NCBI RefSeq assembly: GCF_016862435.1
Contig: NZ_BOMY01000006.1
Span: 1 to 64,000, forward strand
Length of the DNA: 64,000 nucleotides
Source: Paractinoplanes tereljensis
GTDB taxonomy: Bacteria; Actinomycetota; Actinomycetes; Mycobacteriales; Micromonosporaceae
Direction of reading: 5' to 3'
The notes under the pieces are model-generated. The model worked only from the letters and a program-made list of their open reading frames with translations. It ran no database searches and was not told where the DNA came from. Positions 35,301 through 43,676 of this stretch are shown in pieces. The position numbers and the translations under genes are program-made. How positions within the stretch are numbered: position 1 is the stretch's first letter; each line of letters begins with the position of its first letter.

Positions 35301-36919
35301 GTGCTGTCGGTCACCGTGCTGATCCCGCCGGATGGCACCTCGACCCACTCGAACGCACCGCTCAGCGAATCATTGGGCTTGTCCGGGTCCTGGAACGTCG
35401 CCGCGAAGGTCGGCGTCAGCGTTCCGATCGTCACCGCGCTGGGGCCGCAACCGGACCCGGCCACCTTCAGCCCCGTCGGCGCGGTCGGCTTGCTGTCGTA
35501 GTCGACGTACAGGATCGCGGCCTTCGGGTCGAACTTCTTCCACCGGTTCTGCGTCGATTCGCCGCTGCCGTCCGCGGCGCGCGCCGTGAATCCGATGTTG
35601 ACCGCGCTCCAGCTGCCCTTCGCCACGTCATCGAGCAGGCCGGTGACGGCGGCGCCGGTGAAGTTCATCGTCATATTGCCCTGGATATCGGAGCAGCCGC
35701 CCGCCTCGTTGGCGTGCCCGCTGGCGGTGTCCAGGTAGCGGCCGAGCGTCATCGCCGACCAGCTCGCCTTCATGGTGGCGTTGATCGCGGCCGTCGCGTA
35801 CATCGTGCTGACGGTGCTGGTGCAGGACCAGGAGTGGTTGAGCTGCATCTCGACCCGGGCCGACTGGATGTGCTTCTGGGCGAGCGAGACACCGTTGGCG
35901 GTCGTGCCGAACTGGAAGAACGACCGGTAGAGCGCGCCGGTGGTCGGGTTGAGGCCGACCCGGGCGGTGGCGTAGTCGGTGTTGTTCGAGTTGTCGTCCG
36001 TCGCGTACGCCCATTTGCCCTTGTAGATCGACCAGATCGGGTCCACGTACAGCGGGTAGGAGGCATTCTTCAGGAGTCCGGCGTCGGGCCGCAGCACGAG
36101 GTCGTGGCCGGTGAGCGTCAGCTCCACCGGTGCGACCTGCGCGGCCTCACCGGGGCTGCGCTCGGTCGAGGGGGCCACTGCCGACGGTGCCGCCGACCCG
36201 GTCAGCTTGGAGCGCGTCGCCGGGGCGGTCTTCGAGTCCCACATCACCGCGGGTTCCGTCGCGGCAAGGACCGACCCGGCCCCCGATGCGGTCATCACGC
36301 CGTCGTTCTCCGTGACCTGGGCGGTGCCGCCGAGCGTGAGCCGCACCTCGGCGACCTCGGCCGCGGCGGCGGCCTCGGCCGACTTGATGACCAGCGTGTG
36401 GGCGAAACCGGTCTCGGTCGCCCGCACCACCAGGTCGACGCCGGGCCGCACGTCGGCGTAGGTGGCCGAGTCGGCCGCGACGATGGGTCGGGGCAGCGTG
36501 CCGGGCCACGTGAGGGTCACCGTCTTGCCGGCCCGGGTCAACGTCGCCATCGGGCCGGTTCCGCCACTGGAGAACGCGACGTCCGCCGTGGCGACCGCCG
36601 GGCGCAGCAGGCCGTCGGCGCCAGGACTCAGTTTCAGGTCGATGTCAGCCCAGCCGTCGCCGTGGCGGGCACGCTGCGGCACCGCCGCCGACTCGAACCG
36701 CAAACTCCCGTCGGGCTGGGCCACCACCTGCGAGAACTCGGTCTGTGAGGCGCTGACCTTGACCGGCTGGTCGCAGCTTTCCGCCAGCGTGACGGCTGCC
36801 GTCTCGCTGCCGGCCGAGTCGGTGCACGCCGCCGCCGCAATACCCGTCGTGATCGGCGCCACCAGGGCGCCGCTTACCAGAATCGCCGTTGTGTAGACGA
36901 GCAGAAAGAAAGATCGCAT
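32348..36919 (-). CDS. secreted LamG / B-lectin-repeat protein co-transcribed with the RHS toxin
   Basis: 1523 aa with a signal peptide (MRSFFLLVYTTAILVSGALV). Residues ~30-560 are typical of the long N-terminal region found in actinobacterial toxin-partner proteins (GDGWADIDLKLSPGADGLLR, YPLYVDPIWS). Two LamG-like jelly-roll domains lie at ~690-870 and ~980-1180 (FSVSAWVWLG, FTVSAWVTLD). The C-terminal ~320 residues contain three bulb-type lectin units with six Q-x-D-x-N-x-V-x-Y sites (MQSDGNFVLYHE, MQADGNLVIYRA and similar), which bind mannose in plant homologues. The overlap with the toxin start implies coupled translation. It may anchor the toxin to a glycan surface or help export; that role is inference. 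Confidence 0.85.
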   Translation of the reverse strand: MRSFFLLVYTTAILVSGALVAPITTGIAAAACTDSAGSETAAVTLAESCDQPVKVSASQTEFSQVVAQPDGSLRFESAAVPQRARHGDGWADIDLKLSPGADGLLRPAVATADVAFSSGGTGPMATLTRAGKTVTLTWPGTLPRPIVAADSATYADVRPGVDLVVRATETGFAHTLVIKSAEAAAAAEVAEVRLTLGGTAQVTENDGVMTASGAGSVLAATEPAVMWDSKTAPATRSKLTGSAAPSAVAPSTERSPGEAAQVAPVELTLTGHDLVLRPDAGLLKNASYPLYVDPIWSIYKGKWAYATDDNSNNTDYATARVGLNPTTGALYRSFFQFGTTANGVSLAQKHIQSARVEMQLNHSWSCTSTVSTMYATAAINATMKASWSAMTLGRYLDTASGHANEAGGCSDIQGNMTMNFTGAAVTGLLDDVAKGSWSAVNIGFTARAADGSGESTQNRWKKFDPKAAILYVDYDSKPTAPTGLKVAGSGCGPSAVTIGTLTPTFAATFQDPDKPNDSLSGAFEWVEVPSGGISTVTDSTPSRLSAPPNKTSVTPGVEAISATVTATKNKTYAFRAKATDKSPYLQTGPWSAWCQFRVDTEVPQVKASVVTYPAGPGQKGVIRIESPSSDVTKFQYGWDAATKVVAAQGTTPKYADVEVTAQTFGTNVLQYKAIDVTLNEGYGVLSFQVGRPSPPIAKWGLETYPGIGQDAALADGSPALTASNISWEPDVRLVGGETATFNGASSQATTASAVVDTTASFSVSAWVWLGASPTADVSFATQDGTGAAGFEIGVRRNGSTPYWSFGMKNDATQSSGLVTAVSPQAADVKRWTQVAGSYDATEKQLRLFVNGTLVAQVDRTAVAWPATGRFAVGRGFGSGVGSGFWNGSIADVKVFSRVLVPLDFTGQLASDPASGGFDEPGINTPIAVGDWDFQGAVPCYVADLRYSCEAPDSTTAWGRWLALTRGSAVGAGRTASQQGLWLDNTALPDAENTDSTDEYGRSAVKNGTTAPDDDGRRYTIWNDKAVLRTDQSFTVSAWVTLDADHKDAGTRTIIAQRGAHQSAFSLEYQPDSGTAVGGNWKFTVAGQDNTDTPGKAVITGSAAVPGVWTQLTGVYDASRNTMLLLVNGQIVGTRQLSFTPFNASGQVLVGHGFGNDTLGGQWFGGIDDVTVYQGAMSATAVGIGYRQQILEAAGANVLGKNQTLQEAEGLRSSDGSYRLWMQSDGNFVLYHEATPVWWTDTSGRPGSSVVMQADGNLVIYRADGLAIWASNTSGSAVDRLVLLDNGDLVLLGKDGQIVKQLYDSVQNILGVSQSLYPGQDLQSSNGHYRLIMQTDGNFVLYLDKKAVWWTDTSGRPGSSVVMQGDGNLVVYDADRAAVWASDTSGTAADRLVLYDNGDLILLDPAGQIVKQLYDSGQDVLWANRWLHETYGMQAGNGRFKLYMQSDGNFVLYDNGTAIWHTNTPGNPGSSAVMQGDGNLVIYRADGVATWSSKTSGTGADRLILNDSGELYLQDPSGTVVWRR

Positions 36920-37011
36920 TACGCCCCCGTATCGATGCGACCAGCATGATCACACCCCACGGTTCATCCACGCAATCCAATCCCGGACAAGTATTCATGT
37001 ATTCATGAAAT

Positions 37012-37269
37012 TCAGAGCATCAGCGTGATCAGGACCCGACCCTCGTAGGTCTCGGCCTGTACAGCGGTGACGGTGGCCGGGGCCATCAGGGCGGAACCGT
37101 CCACCGTGGTGCTTCCCGAGGCGGAGGCCAGCCAGCTGGCGCCCTGCTCGCGATGGCCGTCCGGGGCGATCACCACCAGGCGGCACTCCTCGCCTGCCGG
37201 GACGCCGGTGACCGTGGCGTGCAACCGCCCCCAGCCGGCCGCCGGGCGCATCTCGGCGGTCATCCGCAC
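37012..37269 (-). pseudogene. anti-sigma-factor C-terminal domain remnant
   Basis: The readable part (RMTAEMRPAAGWGRLHATVT, GVPAGEECRLVVIAPDGHRE) matches the extracytoplasmic C-terminal domain of actinobacterial zinc-finger anti-sigma factors. The frame continues upstream (GARASAAFNAEAGV) but no N-terminal HxxxCxxC zinc finger or membrane helix appears in any frame before 37657. If expressed from ATG 37269 it would be an 85-aa orphan domain. Confidence 0.55.
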
Positions 37270-37657
37270 GCCGGCCTCGGCGTTGAACGCGGCCGAGGCG
37301 CGGGCGCCGGCAAGGCGGCCGGGGGCACAGCGGTCACCCGGGTCGGGCCGGCCAGGACCTCGGGGTGGCGCCAGGCTCGTAGCCGAGCCTGCGCCGGCGT
37401 CAGCCCGAACAAACCGAGACTCGCGGCGATCGCGCTGATCGAGGTCACCAGTCCCTGCTGCGGCTGGCTGTCCTTGTCAGCGCCGACGGCCATCTCGCCC
37501 GAGCTGACTGTGGAACGCGAACCGGGTCGGTCGGCCGCACGCCGCTGGCGGTTGATGCAAAGGTTGAGCTCCTGGTCGCTCTCAACCTGCAGTACGTGAC
37601 GGAGCGCGGCACGTTTGCCCTCGCTGGACCTGCCTGGGCGGTGCCGAAAATGCCGCC
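37270..37657. other. decayed coding sequence between anti-sigma remnant and acyltransferase
   Basis: This 388-bp gap contains broken minus-strand frames, including a 77-codon piece ending at 37260 (SAIAASLGLFGLTPAQARLR), with no start, domain or ribosome-binding site that supports a gene. Together with 37012-37269 it looks like one degraded locus, perhaps once a sigma/anti-sigma pair. Confidence 0.45.
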
Positions 37658-39766
37658 TTACGCGTCTGTTATCAACGCCAGGAGTGCTGGGCGCAGGTAA
37701 GGAATCAAGGTGTGGACGTAGGTGCCGGTGAGGTGCGAGTAGTCCTGCCGCACCCGGACACCCCCGATGACGGCGTCGCAGATCTTGGGCCCGCAGATGT
37801 GGTCATTGAGATCGATCGAGGTAATTCTCGGAGAGCGGATCCTCTTGACGGCGTCGACAGCGGGATCGCGGTACTCCCAGTCCGTTCGCGGGGCAGAGCA
37901 CGGCGCGTAGTCAGTGGGGTGGGCTTCGAGACAGCGGATCGGGTCCGCGTTCGGAAACTTAGCCGGGTCTGATTTATCGCTGCCGGATGAGGCCGGAGCG
38001 TCATTTATCACCAGAGTCTTGATACCGGCCTTGCTCAGCCGTTTGTAGGCGGCGGTGTAAGCGTCGACGGCTTTGAACCCGTTGATATTGGGCTTGAACC
38101 AGCCGTTGAATTGGAAGTTGTAGCCGAGGTTCGAGGTGACCACCAGGGTGGGCTTCAACTGAACGATGCTGCCCAGTACCGCTTCCTCCCAGTCAGCGCA
38201 ACGAGCGAACTGAGGCATGAAGTACTTACGAGGCCAGGCTGCGAGGGGGCAGCCCTCGGCGTAGTAGGTGATCAGGTGCCAGTGCTCGGTCTCCGCGATA
38301 GACGAGACCGCCTCGAGCCACTGCAAGGCGTGAGAGTTGCCAGCCAACACCACGGTTACCGGTGACGACAGGTCTCCGGCGTCGCACCGCGTGACGACCC
38401 ACTCGTGAGCGGCGCTATTGCACTTCTGGGAGTCGAGCCCGGGCTTGCTCTCCGAGATGGCGCCGACCTGCCAGGTCGAGGAATTCGGTACGTACTCCCC
38501 GTTGAGAGTACGACCACAGTTCGAGCCGGGATCGAGTGCGGCGGCCCCGAAGCAGGGCACCGTTCCCCTGAGCTTGGCCGCGAGTTGACGCTGGTAGTCG
38601 TCCTGGCGGCGGTTCTCCACCCCGATCCAGGTCCCAGCGAGGGCGATGACGACGGCCATCCCCGTGGCGCCCATCGCGTAGGTCGGCACGGGGCGACGCC
38701 ACCAGGCCATGGTACGTACCGGATCTTCCAGGAACCGCTTCGTCAGCGCCGCCAGCACCAGCGTGGCGACGATGATCGCCACATCGTCCTTGCTGCCCCG
38801 GGCCGAGTGCAGTGCGGCCGGCTCGATGATCAGCAGCGGCCAGTGCCACAGATAAATGGAGTAGGAGTGGTCACCCAGCCACTGCAGCGCTCGCACTGGA
38901 TACCAGTCCAGCGGCGCGTTCGCCGCGATCACCAGCAAAGCTCCCACGACGGGAACCGCCGCACGCCAGCCCGGAATCGCCGTGGTCTCGCTGAATCGCA
39001 GCACCGCGGCACCCATCACGAGCCAGCCCGCATACGCCAGCGGCACCCGAGCCCGCTCACCCCAGCGCGTCGCCAACATCCGCGCAACCACCGGGGCGGC
39101 CACGGCCAGCAGGCCACCGGCGCCCAACTCCCACACCCGGGTCGTGGTCACGAAATATGCCGCCGCCGGAAAGGTCTTCGTGTAGGTGACGGACCACCAG
39201 AACGACGCTCCGACCACGACGAGCAGACCGGAAAAGTACAACCAACGCCGGTCCCGACACCGCCAGCCCACCCAGGTCAGCACAAGGATGAGCAATGGCC
39301 AGACGAGGTAGAACTGCTCCTCCACCGAAAGTGACCAGTAGTGCTGCACAGGGGACGCCGGCTTCCCCGCCCCGAAATAGTCAATGGAATCGCCGGCAAG
39401 CTGCCAGTTGACCCAATACGTAGCGGCCGCCCTGACCTGACGAGCAGTATCGGCCCACTCCGTTTCCGGAAGCCACCACCACGCTGCCACCGCCGTCGCC
39501 ACCAGAACAGCCAGCGAAGCCGGCAACAGCCGGCGCACCCGCCGCGCCCAGAAGTCCAGCAACCCCCGCAGGTTCGTGGGGACATGCCCCAGCAGGTGCG
39601 AGGTGATCAGGAACCCTGAGATGACGAAGAAGATGTCGACGCCGACGAAACCGCCGGAAAACCGCCCATGCGGCCACAAATGCCCGCAAAAAACTACAAC
39701 GACCGCGAATGCTCGCAACACCTGAATATCGAGCCGGACATCCCGCTCGCCAAGGGGACGGGACAT
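37658..39766 (-). CDS. membrane O-acyltransferase with C-terminal SGNH domain (OafA/YrhL type)
   Basis: 702 aa from ATG 39766 (MSRPLGERDVRLDIQVLRAF), preceded by GGGAG. The first ~390 residues are the acyltransferase-3 domain with about ten membrane helices, the catalytic-type FCGHLWPHG near residue 25 and DIFFVISGFLITSHLL. After a linker, a periplasmic-type SGNH domain has the block-I-like AGNSHALQW (~474) and the C-terminal DYSHLTGTYVH (~676) carrying the expected Asp-x-x-His. Such proteins O-acetylate cell-surface polysaccharides or peptidoglycan. It stands alone between remnants; the target is unknown. Confidence 0.9.
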   Translation of the reverse strand: MSRPLGERDVRLDIQVLRAFAVVVVFCGHLWPHGRFSGGFVGVDIFFVISGFLITSHLLGHVPTNLRGLLDFWARRVRRLLPASLAVLVATAVAAWWWLPETEWADTARQVRAAATYWVNWQLAGDSIDYFGAGKPASPVQHYWSLSVEEQFYLVWPLLILVLTWVGWRCRDRRWLYFSGLLVVVGASFWWSVTYTKTFPAAAYFVTTTRVWELGAGGLLAVAAPVVARMLATRWGERARVPLAYAGWLVMGAAVLRFSETTAIPGWRAAVPVVGALLVIAANAPLDWYPVRALQWLGDHSYSIYLWHWPLLIIEPAALHSARGSKDDVAIIVATLVLAALTKRFLEDPVRTMAWWRRPVPTYAMGATGMAVVIALAGTWIGVENRRQDDYQRQLAAKLRGTVPCFGAAALDPGSNCGRTLNGEYVPNSSTWQVGAISESKPGLDSQKCNSAAHEWVVTRCDAGDLSSPVTVVLAGNSHALQWLEAVSSIAETEHWHLITYYAEGCPLAAWPRKYFMPQFARCADWEEAVLGSIVQLKPTLVVTSNLGYNFQFNGWFKPNINGFKAVDAYTAAYKRLSKAGIKTLVINDAPASSGSDKSDPAKFPNADPIRCLEAHPTDYAPCSAPRTDWEYRDPAVDAVKRIRSPRITSIDLNDHICGPKICDAVIGGVRVRQDYSHLTGTYVHTLIPYLRPALLALITDA

Positions 39767-39954
39767 GCGCTGAAGCTCCCTGGTTGTGCACGATCGGTGA
39801 GGGTCGGAGGATGCTACCCCAAGGTTCATCACGAGACTGACCCCGCCCGATCAACAGCCGTCCAAGGATTGGACAGGAGCCAGGAAGTGGGCTCGGGTCG
39901 GTCAATTTAACGGCTGATCTTGGTTGTTGAGGTTGTCAGTGGTTGATCGGTTGA

Positions 39955-40719
39955 ATCCGCCCCTCTCAGACCTACCGCTACTACACCTGCTGGAGCCGCG
40001 CGCGCTACGGCACCAAAGCCGGCTGCGACATCCACCGCTTCAGCGCCGACGACCTCGAACCCGCCATCGCCCAGGCCCTGCTCGACTTCTACACCACCGG
40101 GCACGACCTGATCACCGACGCGATCACCCGCTTCCAGCAAACCCACGCCGCAGGATCAGCCGCCAAACGCGAACAGCTCGCCGCAGTGAAGAAGGAGCTC
40201 AAAGACAACGCCGCCGCCGTCGACCGCTACCTCACCGTCTTCGAACGCGGCACCCTCAACGACGACGACCCCGAGATCAAAGCCCGCCTCAGCGCGCTCA
40301 AGAACCAATCGAAGACCCTGCGCACCCGCAAGGCCGACCTCGACCTCGACCTCGAAGAACCGCCCCACGCCCTCACCGAGGCCGACCTGGCAGCCATCCG
40401 CGCAGAGATCCGAGACGTCATCACCAACCAGACCCACAACGCCCGCAAGGCGCTGTTCGACGCCATGATCCACGAAATCCAGATCATCAGCGACGACACC
40501 ATCCGGCCGATCTTCAAACTTCCCCTCGGCCGAAACGACGAAAGGCCAGCCCGCAACGGGCTGACCCTCACCGACCGTGACGCAAACCCAGCGGTTCGCG
40601 CACTGCCAACTATGGTGGGCGATACTGGGATCGAACCAGTGACCTCTTCCGTGTCAAGGAAGCGCGCTCCCGCTGCGCCAATCGCCCTTGGCTTTCGCCG
40701 AGGTGGAGACGGGATTTGA
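39955..40719 (+). pseudogene. serine recombinase remnant (C-terminal part)
   Basis: The frame has no start. It begins with QTYRYYTCWSRARYGTKAGC and a following Cys/His stretch, the recombinase zinc beta-ribbon, then a coiled-coil (AAVKKELKDNAAAVDRYLTV) and FDAMIHEIQIISDDTIRPIF, the usual C-terminus of large serine integrases. The resolvase catalytic domain and most of the recombinase domain are missing. Downstream the frame reads antisense through the tRNA-Val gene (MVGDTGIEPVTSSV) to a stop at 40719, so the true protein end was probably earlier or was created by integration at this tRNA. Confidence 0.8.
40613..40687 (-). tRNA. tRNA-Val (anticodon GAC)
   Basis: Acceptor GGGCGAT pairs with ATCGCCC, followed by A and an encoded CCA. 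The anticodon arm is CTTCC-TTGACAC-GGAAG, giving GAC, and the T arm contains GGTTCGATCC. First of three minus-strand tRNA positions on the map (last transcribed). Confidence 0.93.
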
Positions 40720-40771
40720 ACCCGTGTACACGGCTTTGCAGGCCGTTGCCTCGCCTCTCGGCCACTCCACC
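40701..40771 (-). tRNA. tRNA-Cys (anticodon GCA)
   Basis: Acceptor GGTGGAG pairs with CTCCACC and the discriminator is T, as for tRNA-Cys. The anticodon arm ACGGC-CTGCAAA-GCCGT gives GCA, and the T arm contains GGTTCAAATCC. CCA is not encoded. It lies 13 bp from tRNA-Val. Confidence 0.93.
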
Positions 40772-40809
40772 GAGTTGGCCCCGCACTAAACCTGTGCAAG
40801 CCCGCTCCG

Positions 40810-40882
40810 AGCGGACGACGGGATTCGAACCCGCGACCCTCACCTTGGCAAGGTGATGCGCTACCAGCTGCGCTACGTCCGC
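40810..40882 (-). tRNA. tRNA-Gly (anticodon GCC)
   Basis: Acceptor GCGGACG pairs with CGTCCGC, discriminator T. The anticodon arm TCACC-TTGCCAA-GGTGA gives GCC, and the T arm contains GGTTCGAATCC. Promoter-proximal member of the Gly-Cys-Val cluster. CCA is not encoded. Confidence 0.93.
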
Positions 40883-41064
40883 TTGTCTCTCCGGGGCGCT
40901 TGCGCTCCCTGGCGACGGATGAAACCTTATCCTGCTGGCCGTCCGCTTGCCAAACCGGGGTCCCCCGGCGCGTCGCCCGCCTGGTGCGAGCTGCGGGTTC
41001 ACGGTTATCCACAGCCCTGGAAACTGGCGCGCACACCCCGGGCCACCCAGTGTTGGATAGGTCC

Positions 41065-42246
41065 ATGGACTTCCGGCAGATCAGCGCGGCTGAGCGTACG
41101 ACGACGATGTTTCCGCTGCAGACCTACGCGTTCATGCCTTCTCCGTGGACGCCGGCCGACGAAGAGGCCTATCGGAAACGGATGCGGTTCCACGAGACGA
41201 CGTTCAACCTGATCGCCGAGGAGGGCGGGCAGACGCTGGCCGGGGTGGCCGCCCTGCGCATGCAGCAGAACGTTCGTGGGCTCGTGCATGACATGGCGGG
41301 GGTCGCCTCGGTCTCCACGCATCCGGCCGCTCGCCGGCGGGGGCTCGTGCGTGAGCTGATGCAGCGGCTGCTGCGCCAGATGCGCGAGGAGGGGTGTGCG
41401 GTCAGCGCGCTCTACCCGTTCCGGCCGAGTTTCTACGCCAAGTTCGGCTTCGTGGGCATTCCCCGCCACCGCACGGCGACCTTCGCCCCGGAGGGGCTCA
41501 GTCACCTGCTGCGGGCGGATCTGCCGGGCGAGGTGGAGCGGTTGTCGATGAACGAGGGCTTCGAGGCGTACGACGAGTTGACCCGCCACCTGGTCACGCG
41601 CCGGCACGGGTTCGCGGTCTACGACGAGGTGCGCTCGGCCGAGTTCCGGGACGACAACTACTGGGTGGCCGTGGCCCGGTCCGGGGGTGAGGTGGTCGGC
41701 GTGGTGCGCTACCGGGTGGATCAGCACGGTGGGGATCTGGTCGGGTCTGACCTGCTCTACACCGGGGCGCTCGGGCGGGCCCTGCTGTTGCAGTTCTTCG
41801 CTCGGCACGTCGACCAGGTGGCCCGGGTCAGCGTGCGGCTCAGTGCCGACGAGGTGCCGGAGCTCTGGGGTCTCGACTTCGGGGTGACCGTGGCGGGCAA
41901 GGTGGCCAATCCGACCGACAACGCCCCGATGGTCCGGGTTCTCGACATGGCGGCGTTGTCCGGTTCGCAGGCCGGGCCGGGCGAGGTCACGCTCGAGATC
42001 GTCGACGACGAGCACATCGGCGGCGTGTGGCGGCTGTCGGCCACCGACGGCACTCTCGAGGTCGGCAAGGGCTCCGCGACCCCGGCGGCCACCCTGACCG
42101 CCGCCGGCTTCAGCGCGCTCGTCTACGGCGTTCTCGACCCGGTCGAGGTGTTCACCCGCGGCCTGGGCGAGGTCTCCCCCGAGGCGATCCCAACGCTGTC
42201 CGCGATGTTCCCCCGCGAGATGCCCTACTTGTTCGCCGACTTCTAA
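41065..42246 (+). CDS. Eis-like GNAT N-acetyltransferase with SCP2-like C-terminus
   Basis: 393 aa from ATG 41065 (MDFRQISAAERTTTMFPLQT). The long in-frame extension to 40900 overlaps the tRNA region and is rejected. The acetyl-CoA-binding motif is VSTHPAARRRGLVRELMQRL near residue 85, followed by the second acetyltransferase-like domain (DNYWVAVARSGGEVVGVV). The C-terminal sterol-carrier-like domain (GVWRLSATDGTLEVGKG) ends with FREMPYLFADF-type text. This three-part fold is that of mycobacterial Eis and its relatives, which acetylate amines including aminoglycosides. The substrate here is not deducible. Confidence 0.88.
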   Translation: MDFRQISAAERTTTMFPLQTYAFMPSPWTPADEEAYRKRMRFHETTFNLIAEEGGQTLAGVAALRMQQNVRGLVHDMAGVASVSTHPAARRRGLVRELMQRLLRQMREEGCAVSALYPFRPSFYAKFGFVGIPRHRTATFAPEGLSHLLRADLPGEVERLSMNEGFEAYDELTRHLVTRRHGFAVYDEVRSAEFRDDNYWVAVARSGGEVVGVVRYRVDQHGGDLVGSDLLYTGALGRALLLQFFARHVDQVARVSVRLSADEVPELWGLDFGVTVAGKVANPTDNAPMVRVLDMAALSGSQAGPGEVTLEIVDDEHIGGVWRLSATDGTLEVGKGSATPAATLTAAGFSALVYGVLDPVEVFTRGLGEVSPEAIPTLSAMFPREMPYLFADF

Positions 42247-42353
42247 CGCCGGCAATGCGACAAACCCGCCCGCAGCGTAGGCAGGCAGCTGGGGGTTAGG
42301 CGGGCGGAACGCCAACGCAGAGGAGGCCGGAAAGTCGGCGCCGGGCGCGCGAC

Positions 42354-43103
42354 CTACACAGCGGCCGGGAGGTTGGCGGAGCTGAAGGCTCGGCCGTCGT
42401 CCGTCACGACCGCTGAGTCGTAGCCGTCGGTGGCCAGCTTGGCCAGCCAGGTCAGGCCGGGCTCGCCCATGGCCAGGGCCGCCGTCGCGTACGCGTCGGC
42501 CAGCGCAAGGCTGGGGCCGACCACGGTGACCGAGCGCAAGCCCCGGGCCGGCTGGCCGGTTCGGGGGTTGAAGACGTGGTCGCCGCGCTCGTAGGTGCCG
42601 GAGGTCGCTACCGCGCCGTCCGTCAGGGCCAGCACCCAGCTGAGCTTGTCGGCCTCCCACGGGTGGCGGATGCCTACCCGCCAGGGGCCGCCGTCGGGGT
42701 GCGAGCCGCGCATCCGGATGTCGCCGCCGGCATTGATGTAGTGATTGGCCGAGCCTGCCGCCAGCAGACGGTCCGAGGCGACCTCGACCGACCAGCCTTT
42801 GACGTAGCCGGAGGGGTCCAGCGGGCCACCGGCGTACGCGTCGAAGTAGCCGTCGGTGTCCCGCCACAGGTCGGCGCAGGCCACCAGCACCTGGCGGAGG
42901 TCATCCGAGCAGGACTCGGCGGTCAGCTCGCCGCGGCGCATGCGGCTGACCTCGCTGTCCTCCTTGTACGTGGAGAACCGGGCGTCCACCTCGTGCAGCC
43001 AGCCGCACACGTCGTCGATCAACGCGCGCAGCTCCCCGGCAGGGCGGTCGTCGGCCAGTTCGATGCTGACGGCCGTACCCATCACCTGCTCGACGTGGCG
43101 CAC
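42354..43103 (-). CDS. apbE: FAD:protein FMN transferase
   Basis: 249 aa from GTG 43103, preceded by AGGG. ApbE motifs are present: VMGTAVSIELAD at the start, the LDPSGYVKGWSVE segment, NHYINAGGDIRMRG (FAD binding) and the C-terminal LALADAYATAALAMG with the metal-binding Asp/Ala/Thr. No signal peptide is visible. The enzyme transfers FMN to a Thr in target proteins, and the likely target is the adjacent FMN-binding protein 11 bp upstream in the same operon. Confidence 0.92.
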   Translation of the reverse strand: MRHVEQVMGTAVSIELADDRPAGELRALIDDVCGWLHEVDARFSTYKEDSEVSRMRRGELTAESCSDDLRQVLVACADLWRDTDGYFDAYAGGPLDPSGYVKGWSVEVASDRLLAAGSANHYINAGGDIRMRGSHPDGGPWRVGIRHPWEADKLSWVLALTDGAVATSGTYERGDHVFNPRTGQPARGLRSVTVVGPSLALADAYATAALAMGEPGLTWLAKLATDGYDSAVVTDDGRAFSSANLPAAV

Positions 43104-43114
43104 GAACGGTGACC

Positions 43115-43633
43115 CTACGCCTTGGCCGAGTCCAACGCCGCCTGCAGCGACTCCTGGTACGAGTCGCTGGTGTAGGTGGCTCCGGACACCGCCGCCACCT
43201 CGGCGCTCTGCTTCTGCAGGGTCTCCTGCTTGAGCTTCGCGACCGCGTTGGGGTTGATCGTGGCGCTGTTCCCGGTGGTGGGATAGGTGGCGTCGGCGGC
43301 CGTGATCTTGCCGTCCACGATCTTGATGGAGACCTGGACCGTGCCGTACGGGTTGGTGGCGCCCTTGCCCTTGAAAACCCCGTCCTTCAGGCCGCTCTTC
43401 GCTTTTTCCTCAGACGACGAACCGGCGGCCGCCTTGGAGGACGACGACGCGGCCGGCTTCTTCGAAGAGGCGGCAGCCTTGGACGAGGACGACTCGGTCG
43501 GGGTGTCACCGACGAGGTCGACGGACGACGACGCGGCGGCCGGAGGCGCTGGTGGCTGCACACTCAGGCGCACCCCGACGATCAGGGCAGCGCCGGTGAG
43601 GGTGCCGACGGCGGCGGCGGTACTGCGTCGCAT
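43115..43633 (-). CDS. secreted FMN-binding domain protein (ApbE substrate)
   Basis: 172 aa from ATG 43633, with AAGGAGA upstream. A signal/anchor segment (RRSTAAAVGTLTGAALIVGV) is followed by an ~60-residue Ser/Lys/Ala-rich linker, then the FMN_bind domain (NPYGTVQVSIKIVDGKITAA). The flavinylation site SGATYTSDSY is near the C-terminus, where Thr would carry covalent FMN. It lies between a membrane oxidoreductase and apbE, so it probably relays electrons on the outer side of the membrane. Confidence 0.9.
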   Translation of the reverse strand: MRRSTAAAVGTLTGAALIVGVRLSVQPPAPPAAASSSVDLVGDTPTESSSSKAAASSKKPAASSSSKAAAGSSSEEKAKSGLKDGVFKGKGATNPYGTVQVSIKIVDGKITAADATYPTTGNSATINPNAVAKLKQETLQKQSAEVAAVSGATYTSDSYQESLQAALDSAKA

Positions 43634-43676
43634 CGCGAAATCTCCTTGTCGACGACGAAAGCAGGAAAAGAAAGAA

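Noticed and set aside
40610..40719. protein ending with GDTGIEPVTSSV
   Set aside because: This is the well-known spurious translation across a tRNA gene; the tRNA-Val structure is complete on the other strand.
42250..42320. terminator after the Eis-like gene
   Set aside because: A GCCCGC/GCGGGC pairing exists but arms are imperfect with a long loop and no U-tract; too weak to list.
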